20,803 bases of DNA from CAYFLR01 sp964343805 (GCA_964343805.1 CAYFLR010000081.1:1-20803); one strand, 5' to 3'. Counted from the first letter of the stretch, positions 8,254 through 17,103 are shown. Notes: generated by a model not told the origin, from the letters alone. Made by a program: numbers and translations.

Positions 8254-8262
8254 TGCTAAAAT
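8254..8262 (+). promoter_or_regulatory. Candidate extended -10 for the RCC1 lipoprotein gene
   Basis: TGCTAAAAT fits an extended -10 (TGn plus TAAAAT, five of six bases) about 30 bp before the TTG start. A consensus -35 is absent, as is common for extended -10 promoters. Confidence 0.4.
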
Positions 8263-8292
8263 TAGAATTCACCCTAATATGGAGAGGACACA

Positions 8293-11200
8293 TTGAAACT
8301 AAAGACTTTACTCCCAGGAATTCTTTTACTGCCCCTCTTGTTTCCCGCTTGTGAATGGTTTGACAAAAAAGAAGAGCTGGATGAAGATTATGAAGAGTTT
8401 CGGACCCAAGTTCTGGTCATGAGTGATCAGGTAACCAACCTATTAAAAATTCGCTTACTCCGTTTTGGACTTCTCCCTCCTCAAGTTGAACAGATTGCCA
8501 AAAGTGCTATTGACCATGTTTTAGAACGGCTTGAACGCATGAATGAGAGAGCTGGTAAGGTTCCAGAATCCGTCTTTCCACCAGTGGTAGAAGGGGCGGT
8601 TAAAGTCCTTGCTGATTCTCAGCTCAAACTAAATGATCAGATGAAGAGAATCGGTACCATTGGTGAAATTTTTAGCAGCACCGTCAACTCTCTTTTTAAG
8701 CAAAGTTCCGATTTTTCCAATGAGGAAAAGCAATCGTTTATGGGACAAATGATCAATGTGGGCATCAATCAATTAGATAATGCGGGGGTCGCAGGTGACC
8801 TCCTCCCCTCGGCTATCAAAAGCATCACTATGGGATCTCTCACTGGTATTATGGAATCAAATATTCAGCCTCAAGAAGCTCCACTTTTAAGTGAACAGCT
8901 ATTAAAAGAGATCATGGAACAGGTGTATGGACATGCTGATACTAAAGATCAAGCGGATAAAATTGTTGCTAGTGTGGTAGAGGGATCCCTCACCACACTT
9001 CCTAACCCTCATCTCCCTGTTTCAGAAAACATTTCTACTGCTAGTTCTTATGTTGCAGCCACCCTGAAAACTTTAACAACTTGGGAATTAGATGAAGTTG
9101 TTCTGATAACAGTTTATGCCAGTGGATGTAGGTCAGCCGTATCCTCCCTGGATGAAGCAGATTTGGTCAATACCCAATTAAATGATAATTTAGAACAGAT
9201 TCTGGATGCGGCTTTCGAGGTGGTCAGCGAATTAGAAATAGCCACGGAAAATATCCCGAATTTACTAGCAAGTGCTAGTAAATCCTCACTATTAGGCCTC
9301 ACAGACATAAATCTCAATTCAGTAGACCTTTTAGAACAAGGGCTTATATCAAAAGTGGTAAGTAGCCCTATTGCCACTTTTTCCTCTCTTGCTTTAGATG
9401 AAAAAAGCCAGGGGATCACCTTAGAAGAGATCATGCAATCATCCACCAGCAGTCTCCGTGAAATTGGGATTTCCACCGAGTCGGATCTCCAAAAAGGAAT
9501 AGATCAATTAACCCAAAGTGCCATTCAAAAATACCAACAGTCTAATCCCGATGAAAATACTCTCATCTTGGCTATAGGTAAAATAGCCAAAGGAACCTCT
9601 TTAGGAATAATAGAGGCAGAGCTTGAAAAAACTATGGTAATTGAACTATTACCATTTACAGCCAAAAGTACCCTCTCCTCCACCTCTCTCATTTCTGCTA
9701 AATCAAATGATCTTATGAACCAAATAGCTGGGGAGATAGGTGGCAGTGTGAGTGAAAGTGTTGGCTACTTAAAAAGTATTTATGAAGACTCGGATATTCC
9801 CAAAGTATCCAGCGCTATATTCGAATCAACTTTATTGGAAGCCATTCAATTGGAACCCCGTAAGGAGAGTGCAAAGATCCTGATGGATTTAACCTTAAAT
9901 ATTGTCACTAGAGTCCTAGAAGGAATGGCTACTGGAGGATTGAGTGAAGATGAGATATCAGCCACCAAAGGCACATCTTCTGTCATCTTGCTAGATACTC
10001 TTAAAGAACAAGGAGTGAGTAATGAAGAAATTGAACAGCTCCTACTAAAATTAGAAGATAGCACTATAGAAGAATCTCCAGCCCCTCAACCTATGGTCAC
10101 TCCAGATACCACAGCCCCTACTGAGACTTCTATAGTCATTAGTTCTAATAACACCACTACCACTTCAACCACAGTCACAATTGGAATAACTGCCACCGAT
10201 GCGGATTTCATGTATATTACCAATATAAAAGACTGTCAGTCGGGAGGAGAATGGGAGCCAGTTCAAAACATCAAAGTTTGGACCCTAAACACTACCAATG
10301 CCACTGCCTTCGCCTATGCCAAGTTTAAAGATAAGGCCGGCAATGAGAGTTCTTGTGTGAGTGATTCGATCCTGCATGATAATCTAAAGCCTAGTGTTCC
10401 TACTAATTTCTTAGACGGCACATGGGTTATCATCAATACTCAAAGTCCTTTATTCAGTTGGAATGAAAGTTCTGACAGTGGATCTGGCATTGAAAGCTAT
10501 GAAATAGCAATTGGTAGTACATCAGGAGACAGTGATATCCTTGACTGGACAGATGTAGGAGCCATTACCTCCTATACTAAAAAGGGATTAACCCTCGATT
10601 TTGATACAAGCTATTATGGTCAAGTAAGAGCCCTAGATCAGGCAGGTAACATTGGAGATGCGGCGAGCGGTGACGGTTTTTTAGTAAAAATCATCCCCAC
10701 TCGTTTAGAGTTAGGAAATACTCATTCCTGCGCTCTTTTTAACCATGGCAAAGTAAAATGTTGGGGAGGGAGTAATTTTGGTGCCTTAGGTTATGAATCC
10801 ACGGATAGTCTGGGAGATGGAGCGGGTGAAATGGGAAGCAACCTTCCTTATATTGATTTTGGTACTGACAGAACGGTTATCATGATGGATGGCTCCTATC
10901 AATACTCCTGCGCTCTTTTGGATAATGGTCAAGTGAAATGCTGGGGAGAAAATACCATGGGACAACTTGGCTTAGGTCATACAGATCCCATTGGCGATGG
11001 AGCAGGAGAAATGGGAGATGATTTAAATGCAGTTGATCTAGGCACAGGAAGAACGGCCACCTATATTAGCGCAGGGCGCTATCATGCTTGTGCCATATTA
11101 GATGATAATACTCTAAAATGTTGGGGGGCCAATGAATCGGGTCAACTTGGTTTGGGTCATACAGATACTTTAGGGGACGCTGCGGGAGAAATGGGTGATA

Positions 11201-11955
11201 ACCTAGCCACCGTAAATTTAGGTAACGGATTAAATGCAGAGAAGGTTTATTGTGGGCTTAGTTTTACCTGTGCCATTTTAAATACGGGAGCGACCAAATG
11301 TTGGGGGATTAATGCCAATGGATCCCTACTTCACTCAGACGGAAGTAGCAAAGGAGATGGAGCAAATGAAATGGGAGACAATTTACCGGTATTAAATGTG
11401 GGCACCGGCAGGACTATTAAAGAACTAGCGATCGAACGATACAGAGCCTGTGCTGTCCTCGATAATGGAGATCTCAAATGTTGGGGAAAAAATGAAGGGC
11501 AAGGAGCTTTGGGAACAGAAGAAAATGCCAATCATCTGGGCGATAATGGAACAGAACTCGGTGATGACTTGCCAGTGGTAGATTTAGGTTCTGGCCTTAC
11601 TGCAACGGGGGTGACGGTAGGAGAATACTCTGCCTGTGCCATTTTGAATACGGGAAATCTAAAATGCTGGGGCATTAACGATAGGGGGCAACTCGGAATT
11701 GGAAGTACTACAAGTAAAGGAAATACCGCCAATTCTATGGGAGACAACTTACCGTTGGTAAACCTAGGAAGTGGAGTCACCATCACCCATGTGAATAACG
11801 GAGCAGGTAAACATATGTGTGCCATTTTAAGTGATTACACGGTGAAATGCTGGGGTTATAACAATCAAGGTCAACTTGGAATTGGCAACGCTGATCAAAA
11901 GGGAGATAACTCCAGCCATATGGGAGATAATTTGGTACCAGTGATTTTGCAATAA
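8293..11955 (+). CDS. Large lipoprotein: helical region, Ig-like domains, seven RCC1-like repeats
   Basis: Predicted lipoprotein of 1220 residues (LLFPAC, Cys20). The start is TTG at 8293: GGAGAGG lies at 8281-8287, 5 bp before it, and the next in-frame Met is residue 43, past the signal peptide. Residues about 40-590 are mostly helical and look internally degenerate, with recurring segments such as IKSITMGSLTGI (175-186), ASKSSLLGL (328-336), AKGTSLGII (432-440) and ATKGTSSVILL (557-567). Residues about 605-800 are Thr-rich, Ig/fibronectin-III-like strands with DKAGNES and DQAGNIG. From 808 to the end are seven RCC1-like repeats ending in an open strand that could close a seven-bladed propeller. 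Such proteins are exported in many Bdellovibrionota and myxobacteria; binding or adhesion is likely, but the ligand is unknown. It diverges from the helical-repeat gene with a 123-bp gap. Confidence 0.87.
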   Translation: MKLKTLLPGILLLPLLFPACEWFDKKEELDEDYEEFRTQVLVMSDQVTNLLKIRLLRFGLLPPQVEQIAKSAIDHVLERLERMNERAGKVPESVFPPVVEGAVKVLADSQLKLNDQMKRIGTIGEIFSSTVNSLFKQSSDFSNEEKQSFMGQMINVGINQLDNAGVAGDLLPSAIKSITMGSLTGIMESNIQPQEAPLLSEQLLKEIMEQVYGHADTKDQADKIVASVVEGSLTTLPNPHLPVSENISTASSYVAATLKTLTTWELDEVVLITVYASGCRSAVSSLDEADLVNTQLNDNLEQILDAAFEVVSELEIATENIPNLLASASKSSLLGLTDINLNSVDLLEQGLISKVVSSPIATFSSLALDEKSQGITLEEIMQSSTSSLREIGISTESDLQKGIDQLTQSAIQKYQQSNPDENTLILAIGKIAKGTSLGIIEAELEKTMVIELLPFTAKSTLSSTSLISAKSNDLMNQIAGEIGGSVSESVGYLKSIYEDSDIPKVSSAIFESTLLEAIQLEPRKESAKILMDLTLNIVTRVLEGMATGGLSEDEISATKGTSSVILLDTLKEQGVSNEEIEQLLLKLEDSTIEESPAPQPMVTPDTTAPTETSIVISSNNTTTTSTTVTIGITATDADFMYITNIKDCQSGGEWEPVQNIKVWTLNTTNATAFAYAKFKDKAGNESSCVSDSILHDNLKPSVPTNFLDGTWVIINTQSPLFSWNESSDSGSGIESYEIAIGSTSGDSDILDWTDVGAITSYTKKGLTLDFDTSYYGQVRALDQAGNIGDAASGDGFLVKIIPTRLELGNTHSCALFNHGKVKCWGGSNFGALGYESTDSLGDGAGEMGSNLPYIDFGTDRTVIMMDGSYQYSCALLDNGQVKCWGENTMGQLGLGHTDPIGDGAGEMGDDLNAVDLGTGRTATYISAGRYHACAILDDNTLKCWGANESGQLGLGHTDTLGDAAGEMGDNLATVNLGNGLNAEKVYCGLSFTCAILNTGATKCWGINANGSLLHSDGSSKGDGANEMGDNLPVLNVGTGRTIKELAIERYRACAVLDNGDLKCWGKNEGQGALGTEENANHLGDNGTELGDDLPVVDLGSGLTATGVTVGEYSACAILNTGNLKCWGINDRGQLGIGSTTSKGNTANSMGDNLPLVNLGSGVTITHVNNGAGKHMCAILSDYTVKCWGYNNQGQLGIGNADQKGDNSSHMGDNLVPVILQ
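10720..11955 (+). repeat. Seven tandem RCC1-like repeats
   Basis: The core KCWG has its Cys at residues 823, 883, 943, 1003, 1063, 1124 and 1186. The period is exactly 60 residues (180 bp) for four steps, then 61 and 62. Each repeat has a second Cys ten residues earlier (813, 873, 933, 993, 1053, 1114, 1176), a GQLGxG-like turn, and a GDGAGEMGDNLPxVDLG-like insert. Seven blades match the RCC1 propeller. The regular Cys pairs suggest a disulfide in each blade, consistent with a protein outside the cytoplasm. Confidence 0.9.
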
Positions 11956-12005
11956 TCTGCAAATAATCTTTATTATTCCATTAATAAAGTGTAAAACCAT
12001 GGACC

Positions 12006-13127
12006 ATGAAAATCGGATTTGATGGAAAAAGAGCCTTTTATAATTTTAGGGGACTAGGAAACTATGCCAGATCTCTTATAGAGGGGCTTTGTCTCTATTA
12101 CCCCGACCATCAATACTCTCTATTCTCTCCCCCCGCCAAACATCCCTTGGCCAAAGAATGGGTAAATAACTTTCCAAAGGTCAATGTGGTGGAGCCGGTT
12201 AGCCAGTGGGGAAAACTCTTTAGTAGTATTTGGCGTAGTTTTTACCTTTCAGAGATTATAAAAGATCATCAATTGGACCTGTACCATGGCCTCAGCTTTG
12301 AACTCCCTCTCCATCTTGAAAGATTATCCATAAAAAAAGTGGTTACCGTCCATGATCTTCAATTTATTAATTTTCCCCACTTCTTTTCAATAATAGACCG
12401 AAATGTTTACCTAAGAAAAGTAAAACACAGCCTGGAAATCGCTGATCATGTGGTGACTATCAGTGAGAATACCAAACAGGATCTTATTTCCCATTTTGGA
12501 TATCCTGCAGAAAAAATTGATGTGACTTATATCAGTTATAACAAACTTTTTAGTGAAACCATTCCCTCCGAAACCCGAATCAAAACCGTTAAAAAGTATG
12601 GAATAAATAATAAATACCTACTCCATGTGGGAGCCTATGTCCCTAATAAGAACGCGCTTACCATTATTAGAGCTTTTGGCAGTTTAAAAGAAGAATTGCA
12701 AGAGGATCTTGTACTCATTGGTTCAGGAAGTAAATATAAACAAGTGCTATTAGATGAAATAAAAAATCTTTCCTTGGAAAATCGTGTTTTTCTGGTGGAG
12801 GGAGTGCAAGATGGTGAGCTCCCCTCTTTTTACCAGGAAGCAGAACTCTTTATCTTTCCCTCCTTCACTGAAGGATTTGGCATACCGGTGATAGAGTCAC
12901 TCTGTTCAAAAACACCTGTGATTACTACTANNNNNNNNNNAAAAAGCATCTATATTGACCCTCACAATGTAAATCAGATGGCTGAAAATATTTTAAAGGT
13001 TGTGAAGGACAAAGATCTAAAACAAGAGATGGTGAATGAGGGATTAAATTATGTGAAGCAATTTGATTTGGCAAACACCAGTAAGCAGCTTATGAAGGTC
13101 TACGAGAAGGTTTTAGCTTCAGCTTAA
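12006..13127 (+). CDS. GT4-family glycosyltransferase (interrupted by N gap)
   Basis: Retaining GT-B glycosyltransferase of the GT4 family (Glycos_transf_1), likely acting on a cell-surface polysaccharide or lipid-linked sugar at the cytoplasmic face. The N-terminus MKIGFDGKRA with RGLGNYARSL is the acceptor-side fold; TVHDLQF follows at 114-120. The C-terminal donor domain has HVGAYVPNKN (207-216), LIGSGSKYK and FTEGFGIPVIESL with the EX7E pair Glu289 and Glu297. The 10-N gap (12931-12940) falls where the family has an S-x-x-PEV-like loop, so about ten codons are probably missing; here the frame stays intact. The start has no clear ribosome binding site, and an out-of-frame ATG lies 7 bp upstream. 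It follows the RCC1 gene by 50 bp without a terminator. The 3' end overlaps the convergent gene by 9 bp. The sugar donor cannot be predicted. Confidence 0.9.
   Translation: MKIGFDGKRAFYNFRGLGNYARSLIEGLCLYYPDHQYSLFSPPAKHPLAKEWVNNFPKVNVVEPVSQWGKLFSSIWRSFYLSEIIKDHQLDLYHGLSFELPLHLERLSIKKVVTVHDLQFINFPHFFSIIDRNVYLRKVKHSLEIADHVVTISENTKQDLISHFGYPAEKIDVTYISYNKLFSETIPSETRIKTVKKYGINNKYLLHVGAYVPNKNALTIIRAFGSLKEELQEDLVLIGSGSKYKQVLLDEIKNLSLENRVFLVEGVQDGELPSFYQEAELFIFPSFTEGFGIPVIESLCSKTPVITTXXXXKSIYIDPHNVNQMAENILKVVKDKDLKQEMVNEGLNYVKQFDLANTSKQLMKVYEKVLASA
12931..12940. other. Assembly gap (10 N) inside glycosyltransferase gene
   Basis: Between PVITT and KSIYIDPHN only four codons are allowed by the gap, where GT4 proteins normally have about ten to twelve. 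The true gap is therefore probably longer, by a multiple of three. Confidence 0.85.
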
Positions 13128-13523
13128 TTTCCGTAGCGAGCTCAGCAAAGTTCCAATTCCTCCTATAAAGAGGGTCAGTATCATCATCAGTTCAAAGGCA
13201 GACATGTGTTTAAAGCGGAAGTTAATACTTGAAATCACTCCAAAACTGAGCATTATGATACTTGCCACCACCAATATCCAGCCAATGATATTCTTAGCAT
13301 TGTAAAAAACCATCCCAATACCAAAGATAAAAGGCACCATAACTAAACCGGGAGTGACTCCAAAGCCGCCCAAACTGAACATAGAGTATCCCATTCCAAA
13401 ATGGTGGGTTACACGAATGGAATTGAAAAAAAGAAAGCCGCCACCAATCAGCATGGCTAAACCCACGAAAAAACGAATTCCTCCCCCATCAGTTCCTCCA
13501 GCTCCCCTATATTCAAAATCCAT
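13119..13523 (-). CDS. Small conserved-looking four-helix membrane protein
   Basis: 134 residues with four predicted membrane helices at about 16-37, 58-75, 79-99 and 107-130, after a Gly-rich head (MDFEYRGAGGTDGGGIRF). The segment FGMGYSMFSLGGFGVTPG between helices one and two is Gly/Phe-rich, and NFRFKHMSAFE links the last two. Ribosome binding is excellent: AAGGAG seven bases before ATG 13523. I have seen similar small proteins as conserved hypotheticals but cannot name a family or function. It converges on the glycosyltransferase gene and diverges from the lipoprotein gene at 13681; neither indicates a job. Confidence 0.75.
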   Translation of the reverse strand: MDFEYRGAGGTDGGGIRFFVGLAMLIGGGFLFFNSIRVTHHFGMGYSMFSLGGFGVTPGLVMVPFIFGIGMVFYNAKNIIGWILVVASIIMLSFGVISSINFRFKHMSAFELMMILTLFIGGIGTLLSSLRKLS

Positions 13524-13610
13524 GAGCTCACTCCTTATTTAGGCAATAATTTATGATAGATCCATCTTACCTTAAATTATCCTCCCTACTCAATTTGTTT
13601 TTTATCTAAT

Positions 13611-13640
13611 TTGAATTTGTGTATTTTACAATTTTATGTT
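13611..13640 (+). promoter_or_regulatory. Candidate promoter of the 13681 lipoprotein gene
   Basis: TTGAAT (13611-13616) and TATGTT (13635-13640), 18 bp apart, each match four of six consensus bases. They lie about 40 bp before the preferred start, in an AT-rich intergenic region. Confidence 0.4.
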
Positions 13641-13680
13641 ACTTACCCCCTACCTTCTTTAATCACCAATGGGGTACACT

Positions 13681-15747
13681 ATGAATAAACTAAGAAATAA
13701 CAGCTTAACAATTATGCTCATTTTACTAATGTCCGCATTCCTAAGCTGTGATGGATCAGAAAAACAAAGTTCCCCTCAGCCAGAAGAGGAAGAAAATTTT
13801 TCTATCGTAAGTGGAAAAAAAGCGGGTTCCCAAGATTTAGCCATTGCTCTCATCTCTGATAAAAAAGAAGCAGAAGTTTTAGCTCTCAACCATCAGCTGG
13901 GGGAAGGAATATATGCTTACTTCAACAAAGAGGCAAATGACAAACAGCTTCTCACTATTTTGTACCAAGCCTACGATCAAAGTATCGCTACCATCTCATT
14001 CGATGAGCAGCGAAGACCCATCAGCATGCAGTATAAAGAGACTCTCTTTGCTTTTAATAATTATAGAAAGGACTTGGTGGATTTAGTGGTGATCACAAAG
14101 GGCTCCCTGCCTCAGTTTTTTGACGATGTGCCATTACCCACTAAAAGGCCACATTCACCACAACAAGATGAATCGTCCCTCCCCATTAGTCAGTTCTCAG
14201 ACTTAAATCCATTAAAAAAACTGCCCCTTCAAAACCTAATAAACTTTTCAAAATCCAACGAAAGTCGCAATGAATCTATTTCCTATTGGATCGGTGTGGT
14301 AGAAACCGGAACCAGCATTGCGGTTTGTGTTGCTGGTTACTATTCGGTCATTGCTATGACAAACCCGGTATTAGCCTCTGCCTGTGGAGGGGCCCTCATC
14401 AGTTCCATAGGGACTCTGACGGGCGACTTTGGGGTTTCCTCTTTTTCTACTACTTTGAACTTACTGCAATCTCTTACAGGTGACCCAATTGCAGCAGCCT
14501 TATCAGTGATGGGAGTAGCAGCAGCCGGCTTTAGTTGGCCTTCTACTATTTCTTATATTGAACCTACCATTTTAGGCTGGCTACACAACAAATCCACAGG
14601 TTTACCTATTTCTGAAAAACATCTTTTAGGTCATGCCAAAGGAGAAGTCAGCATTCTTGCTAAAGGAGGTAGCAAAAGTATAAGACGTAGTACAAATAAA
14701 AGAGATCAGTTTGACTTTAAACAGAAATTCAAACCCGGTTCTTACACCCTCACCTTCACTGCCGAAGGATTCAAAACCAGAAAATATAAAGTGGCCATTA
14801 GTGATACTGCGGTAGAGATCATTGATATTGAAACGGAAGAAAAAATTTTTAAAGAGAGTTATGAAGCGCAGTTGAGCAAAGGTCAAGTTCCGGCCATCAT
14901 TTTAAAAACTGAATTGGAACCCCAATCAGAAATCCGAGGAACTATCACCGGTAAAAATGCAGAAGGTGAGATCGTCCCCTTAGAAAATTGTGAAATAATT
15001 CTTGGAGATGAATACTTTGATGGTGATCCCACCAAGTCAGTTTCATACACTACTACTGATGAGGAAGGTCGTTTTAAGCTCCCAATTCCCGAAGGTGATC
15101 GATGGATGCTCACCCTGCTTCACCATGAATATAAAGAACAACATATAAAAGTCACTGCTAAATACGACTTATTAAATGATGAAAAACAATATGAAGGCAA
15201 GTTGACCCTGGGTGAAAAAGAATTTCCTTTTATCAAACAAAAGGTGGATCCACTCTACAGGACTCTTGAGCCCTTTTTGGATGAAAAAGAAATTGCCCCA
15301 CCCCCTACCGTAAAAAAAGTCCAACCACAAAATGGTGAAAAGTACAATATCATGCAGCGAGGAGGCTTTGATTTTGACTTTTGGATCGAAATGGATGGAG
15401 TTTATACCCTGGAAGGGCGAAATTGGGATCTCTTAGACTTTGATGGATGGGGAAGAACTGATATTGAAGGAAAGCATGTCAAGTTTGAATGGCGTGGAGA
15501 ATACAATCTAGAAAAGCAAACTATCAGTGGGACCATCACCGGAGACTACCCTGATGGAACAACCTGGGATGGAGGTTCTGGATCTCTTCCACTTATGAAA
15601 AAAATTAAAGGTGGAACTTTCACGGGAACCTTTTCAGAGGGAACCTGGAGCGGTGAGTGGGAATTGGTCATCAAGGACAAATCATACCAAGGCTTATGGC
15701 AAGGGGTGAAATGCTCTGACCTCACCACCTGCAAGAAACACTATTAG
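13681..15747 (+). CDS. Large lipoprotein with carboxypeptidase-regulatory-like domains
   Basis: Predicted lipoprotein of 688 residues. I choose ATG 13681 (MNKLRNNSL) over ATG 13669: the GGGG at 13671-13674 can serve only the second, and the signal peptide is then of normal length. The lipobox is AFLSC (Cys23); Asp follows at +2, the inner-membrane retention signal in enterobacteria. A Gly/Ala-rich hydrophobic stretch (about 205-252) may be membrane-associated. GEVSILAKGGSK through GSYTLTFTAEGFKTRKYKV (about 320-372) looks like a PEGA/peptidase-regulatory-like strand domain. EIRGTITG to TTTDEEGRFKLPIPEG (about 417-472) is a CNA-B/carboxypeptidase-regulatory-like domain. The C-terminus (560-688) is Gly/Trp-rich beta sequence with repeated GTITGDYPDGTTW and GTFTGTFSEGTW motifs. 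No catalytic motif is apparent; it may be structural or substrate binding. Confidence 0.8.
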   Translation: MNKLRNNSLTIMLILLMSAFLSCDGSEKQSSPQPEEEENFSIVSGKKAGSQDLAIALISDKKEAEVLALNHQLGEGIYAYFNKEANDKQLLTILYQAYDQSIATISFDEQRRPISMQYKETLFAFNNYRKDLVDLVVITKGSLPQFFDDVPLPTKRPHSPQQDESSLPISQFSDLNPLKKLPLQNLINFSKSNESRNESISYWIGVVETGTSIAVCVAGYYSVIAMTNPVLASACGGALISSIGTLTGDFGVSSFSTTLNLLQSLTGDPIAAALSVMGVAAAGFSWPSTISYIEPTILGWLHNKSTGLPISEKHLLGHAKGEVSILAKGGSKSIRRSTNKRDQFDFKQKFKPGSYTLTFTAEGFKTRKYKVAISDTAVEIIDIETEEKIFKESYEAQLSKGQVPAIILKTELEPQSEIRGTITGKNAEGEIVPLENCEIILGDEYFDGDPTKSVSYTTTDEEGRFKLPIPEGDRWMLTLLHHEYKEQHIKVTAKYDLLNDEKQYEGKLTLGEKEFPFIKQKVDPLYRTLEPFLDEKEIAPPPTVKKVQPQNGEKYNIMQRGGFDFDFWIEMDGVYTLEGRNWDLLDFDGWGRTDIEGKHVKFEWRGEYNLEKQTISGTITGDYPDGTTWDGGSGSLPLMKKIKGGTFTGTFSEGTWSGEWELVIKDKSYQGLWQGVKCSDLTTCKKHY

Positions 15748-15784
15748 CCCCAAACACTAATTAAAGACAGCCAGATGATCGCAT

Positions 15785-15800
15785 AGAGTCACCCGACTCT
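15785..15800. other. Perfect 6-bp hairpin
   Basis: AGAGTC and GACTCT flank the loop ACCC, about 38 bp after the lipoprotein stop. No T-run follows, so it is not an intrinsic terminator by itself; it could stabilise the 3' end of the mRNA. Confidence 0.45.
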
Positions 15801-15826
15801 GAAAATATTTAGGAGGCCCTAGGATA

Positions 15827-15858
15827 GCAGTGGTCCAATTCTCCTCTGCCATTTTTTT
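15827..15858 (+). terminator. Probable terminator of the 13681 gene
   Basis: GCAG-T-GG pairs with CC-T-CTGC around a loop of nine bases (one T-T mismatch), followed after two bases by seven T (15852-15858). It is the only terminator-like element on the plus strand between this gene and the convergent membrane-protein gene. Confidence 0.5.
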
Positions 15859-15939
15859 GATTTAAATTAGCGTTGCTTTGCTCTACTTGCTCTCGATGAT
15901 AGTAGTAAATTTCTGCTGATTTTTTTTACAAATTACAAA

Positions 15940-17103
15940 CTATAAAGGCCTTGGACAGGAAAGTAAGAGGGGATAGCTCCCTTTAAACAAAAAGTAAAAT
16001 TCATTCTTATTTAAGTTCAACAAATAAACCCCGCCTTTTTCAGTGAATAAAAATTCATTTTTCCCTAACTCATAGTAGGATTTAGGCCAGAAAAAACTGT
16101 AAAAGGGTGATTCTAACCCAACTCTTCCTCTTCCTTTGATCGTCAATCGGCCCTCTCCCGATATACCCGAAGTCGGAAAGGATATTTTTTTTAGAACCTG
16201 TTTTTCAGCACAGGAATAAAGATTATTTCTCGGCCAAAAAAATTGACGCTTATTGGATTGATACAAAGTGGAAAGAAAATAATTAGCCACTCGCTTTTCC
16301 ATTTTAACTCTAACAGGAGCCCTTTTATCTGGGTGAGCATGCAGCAAATACTCCCCTTCGTTAGATGTTTTCTCTATGCGGGGAGGTAAAATATTAAGAG
16401 GATAACGACCCTCAAAGCGCACATCTCGGAGCTTTGGATCTCCTGCTTTTCGAATAACCCTTTCCACCACTTCACCCTTAGGAGTGATCATAGCAACTCT
16501 TGCTCCCAAAGACTGAACCGTCTCCATTTTATCCACAAACTTAAATTGCTGTAAAAATGAATAATCCCCCATAGGAATAAGACATCCCACGACGATTAAG
16601 TTAGTAAAGAGATTGACCCCCAGGAACCGCCAAAACAAACCACTAAATGAAAAGTATTTTCTATAGGCAAATCGCAAATAAGAATACTCTATTGAAAGGG
16701 ACATTAAGAAAATGGAAGAGTACAAAACATATTGTTTTAATTCGTAATCAAAAAAACCCGAACCTCTCAGCTGATCCCATACCAAAAATCCAACACGGAT
16801 AAGTGGAGCCCCAATAAAAAAAGAGAGCACATTGGCTATCACACACTGCAATTCCATTTTTAAAAAGAATCTTGTGATCGGAGAGTTTGGGGGCAATTTT
16901 TCTTTATACTCTGAAGCACCTCCAAGAATGAAACCTTCAAATACTCCAAAAAATAGATTCGCGAATAACGCGTAAAAATAGAGTGCAAAAGCAAAGGGGG
17001 CCCCTGCATTTGCTAGCAGCAGGCCACCAGGATAAAGAAGGAGTATTGCTAACAAAATTAATCGGAGACTCATAAAGATCCATACTAAAACAAATAAATC
17101 CAC
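15940..17103 (-). CDS. Five-helix membrane protein with large soluble C-terminal domain
   Basis: No family recognised. The 387-residue protein has five strongly hydrophobic segments at about 8-32, 35-62, 83-108, 124-146 and 156-178, then a basic, beta-rich domain of about 200 residues. That domain contains PKGEVVERVIRKAGDPKLRDVRFEG in two stretches (208-232), two cysteines (C298, C383) and GEGRLTIKGRGRVGLESPF (317-334). This is a membrane-plus-extracytoplasmic-domain layout, but with five helices the side is ambiguous. The start is uncertain: GTG 17103 has a GGGGCG just before it, and ATG 17073 (MSLRLILL) would shorten the first helix only slightly. Upstream lies an operator-like dyad and then the terminator of the EF-hand gene, so it has its own transcription unit. 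Confidence 0.7.
   Translation of the reverse strand: MDLFVLVWIFMSLRLILLAILLLYPGGLLLANAGAPFAFALYFYALFANLFFGVFEGFILGGASEYKEKLPPNSPITRFFLKMELQCVIANVLSFFIGAPLIRVGFLVWDQLRGSGFFDYELKQYVLYSSIFLMSLSIEYSYLRFAYRKYFSFSGLFWRFLGVNLFTNLIVVGCLIPMGDYSFLQQFKFVDKMETVQSLGARVAMITPKGEVVERVIRKAGDPKLRDVRFEGRYPLNILPPRIEKTSNEGEYLLHAHPDKRAPVRVKMEKRVANYFLSTLYQSNKRQFFWPRNNLYSCAEKQVLKKISFPTSGISGEGRLTIKGRGRVGLESPFYSFFWPKSYYELGKNEFLFTEKGGVYLLNLNKNEFYFLFKGSYPLLLSCPRPL

Noticed and set aside
8169..8354. Plus-strand ORF of 61 codons before the RCC1 gene
   Set aside because: Ser/Arg-rich low-complexity translation, overlaps the true TTG start and signal peptide in another frame.
9114..9476. Minus-strand ORF of 120 codons
   Set aside because: Antisense shadow of the RCC1 lipoprotein's helical region; no ribosome binding site.
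11956..12005. AT-only near-palindrome as a terminator after the RCC1 gene
   Set aside because: The stem has no G-C pairs and no T-run, so it would not terminate; read-through to the glycosyltransferase is likely.
13546..13580. Inverted repeat ATAATTTA-N19-TAAATTAT
   Set aside because: Arms are all A/T in an AT-rich intergenic region, so chance is likely.
15546..15734. Minus-strand ORF of 62 codons
   Set aside because: Shadow of the C-terminal part of the 13681 lipoprotein.
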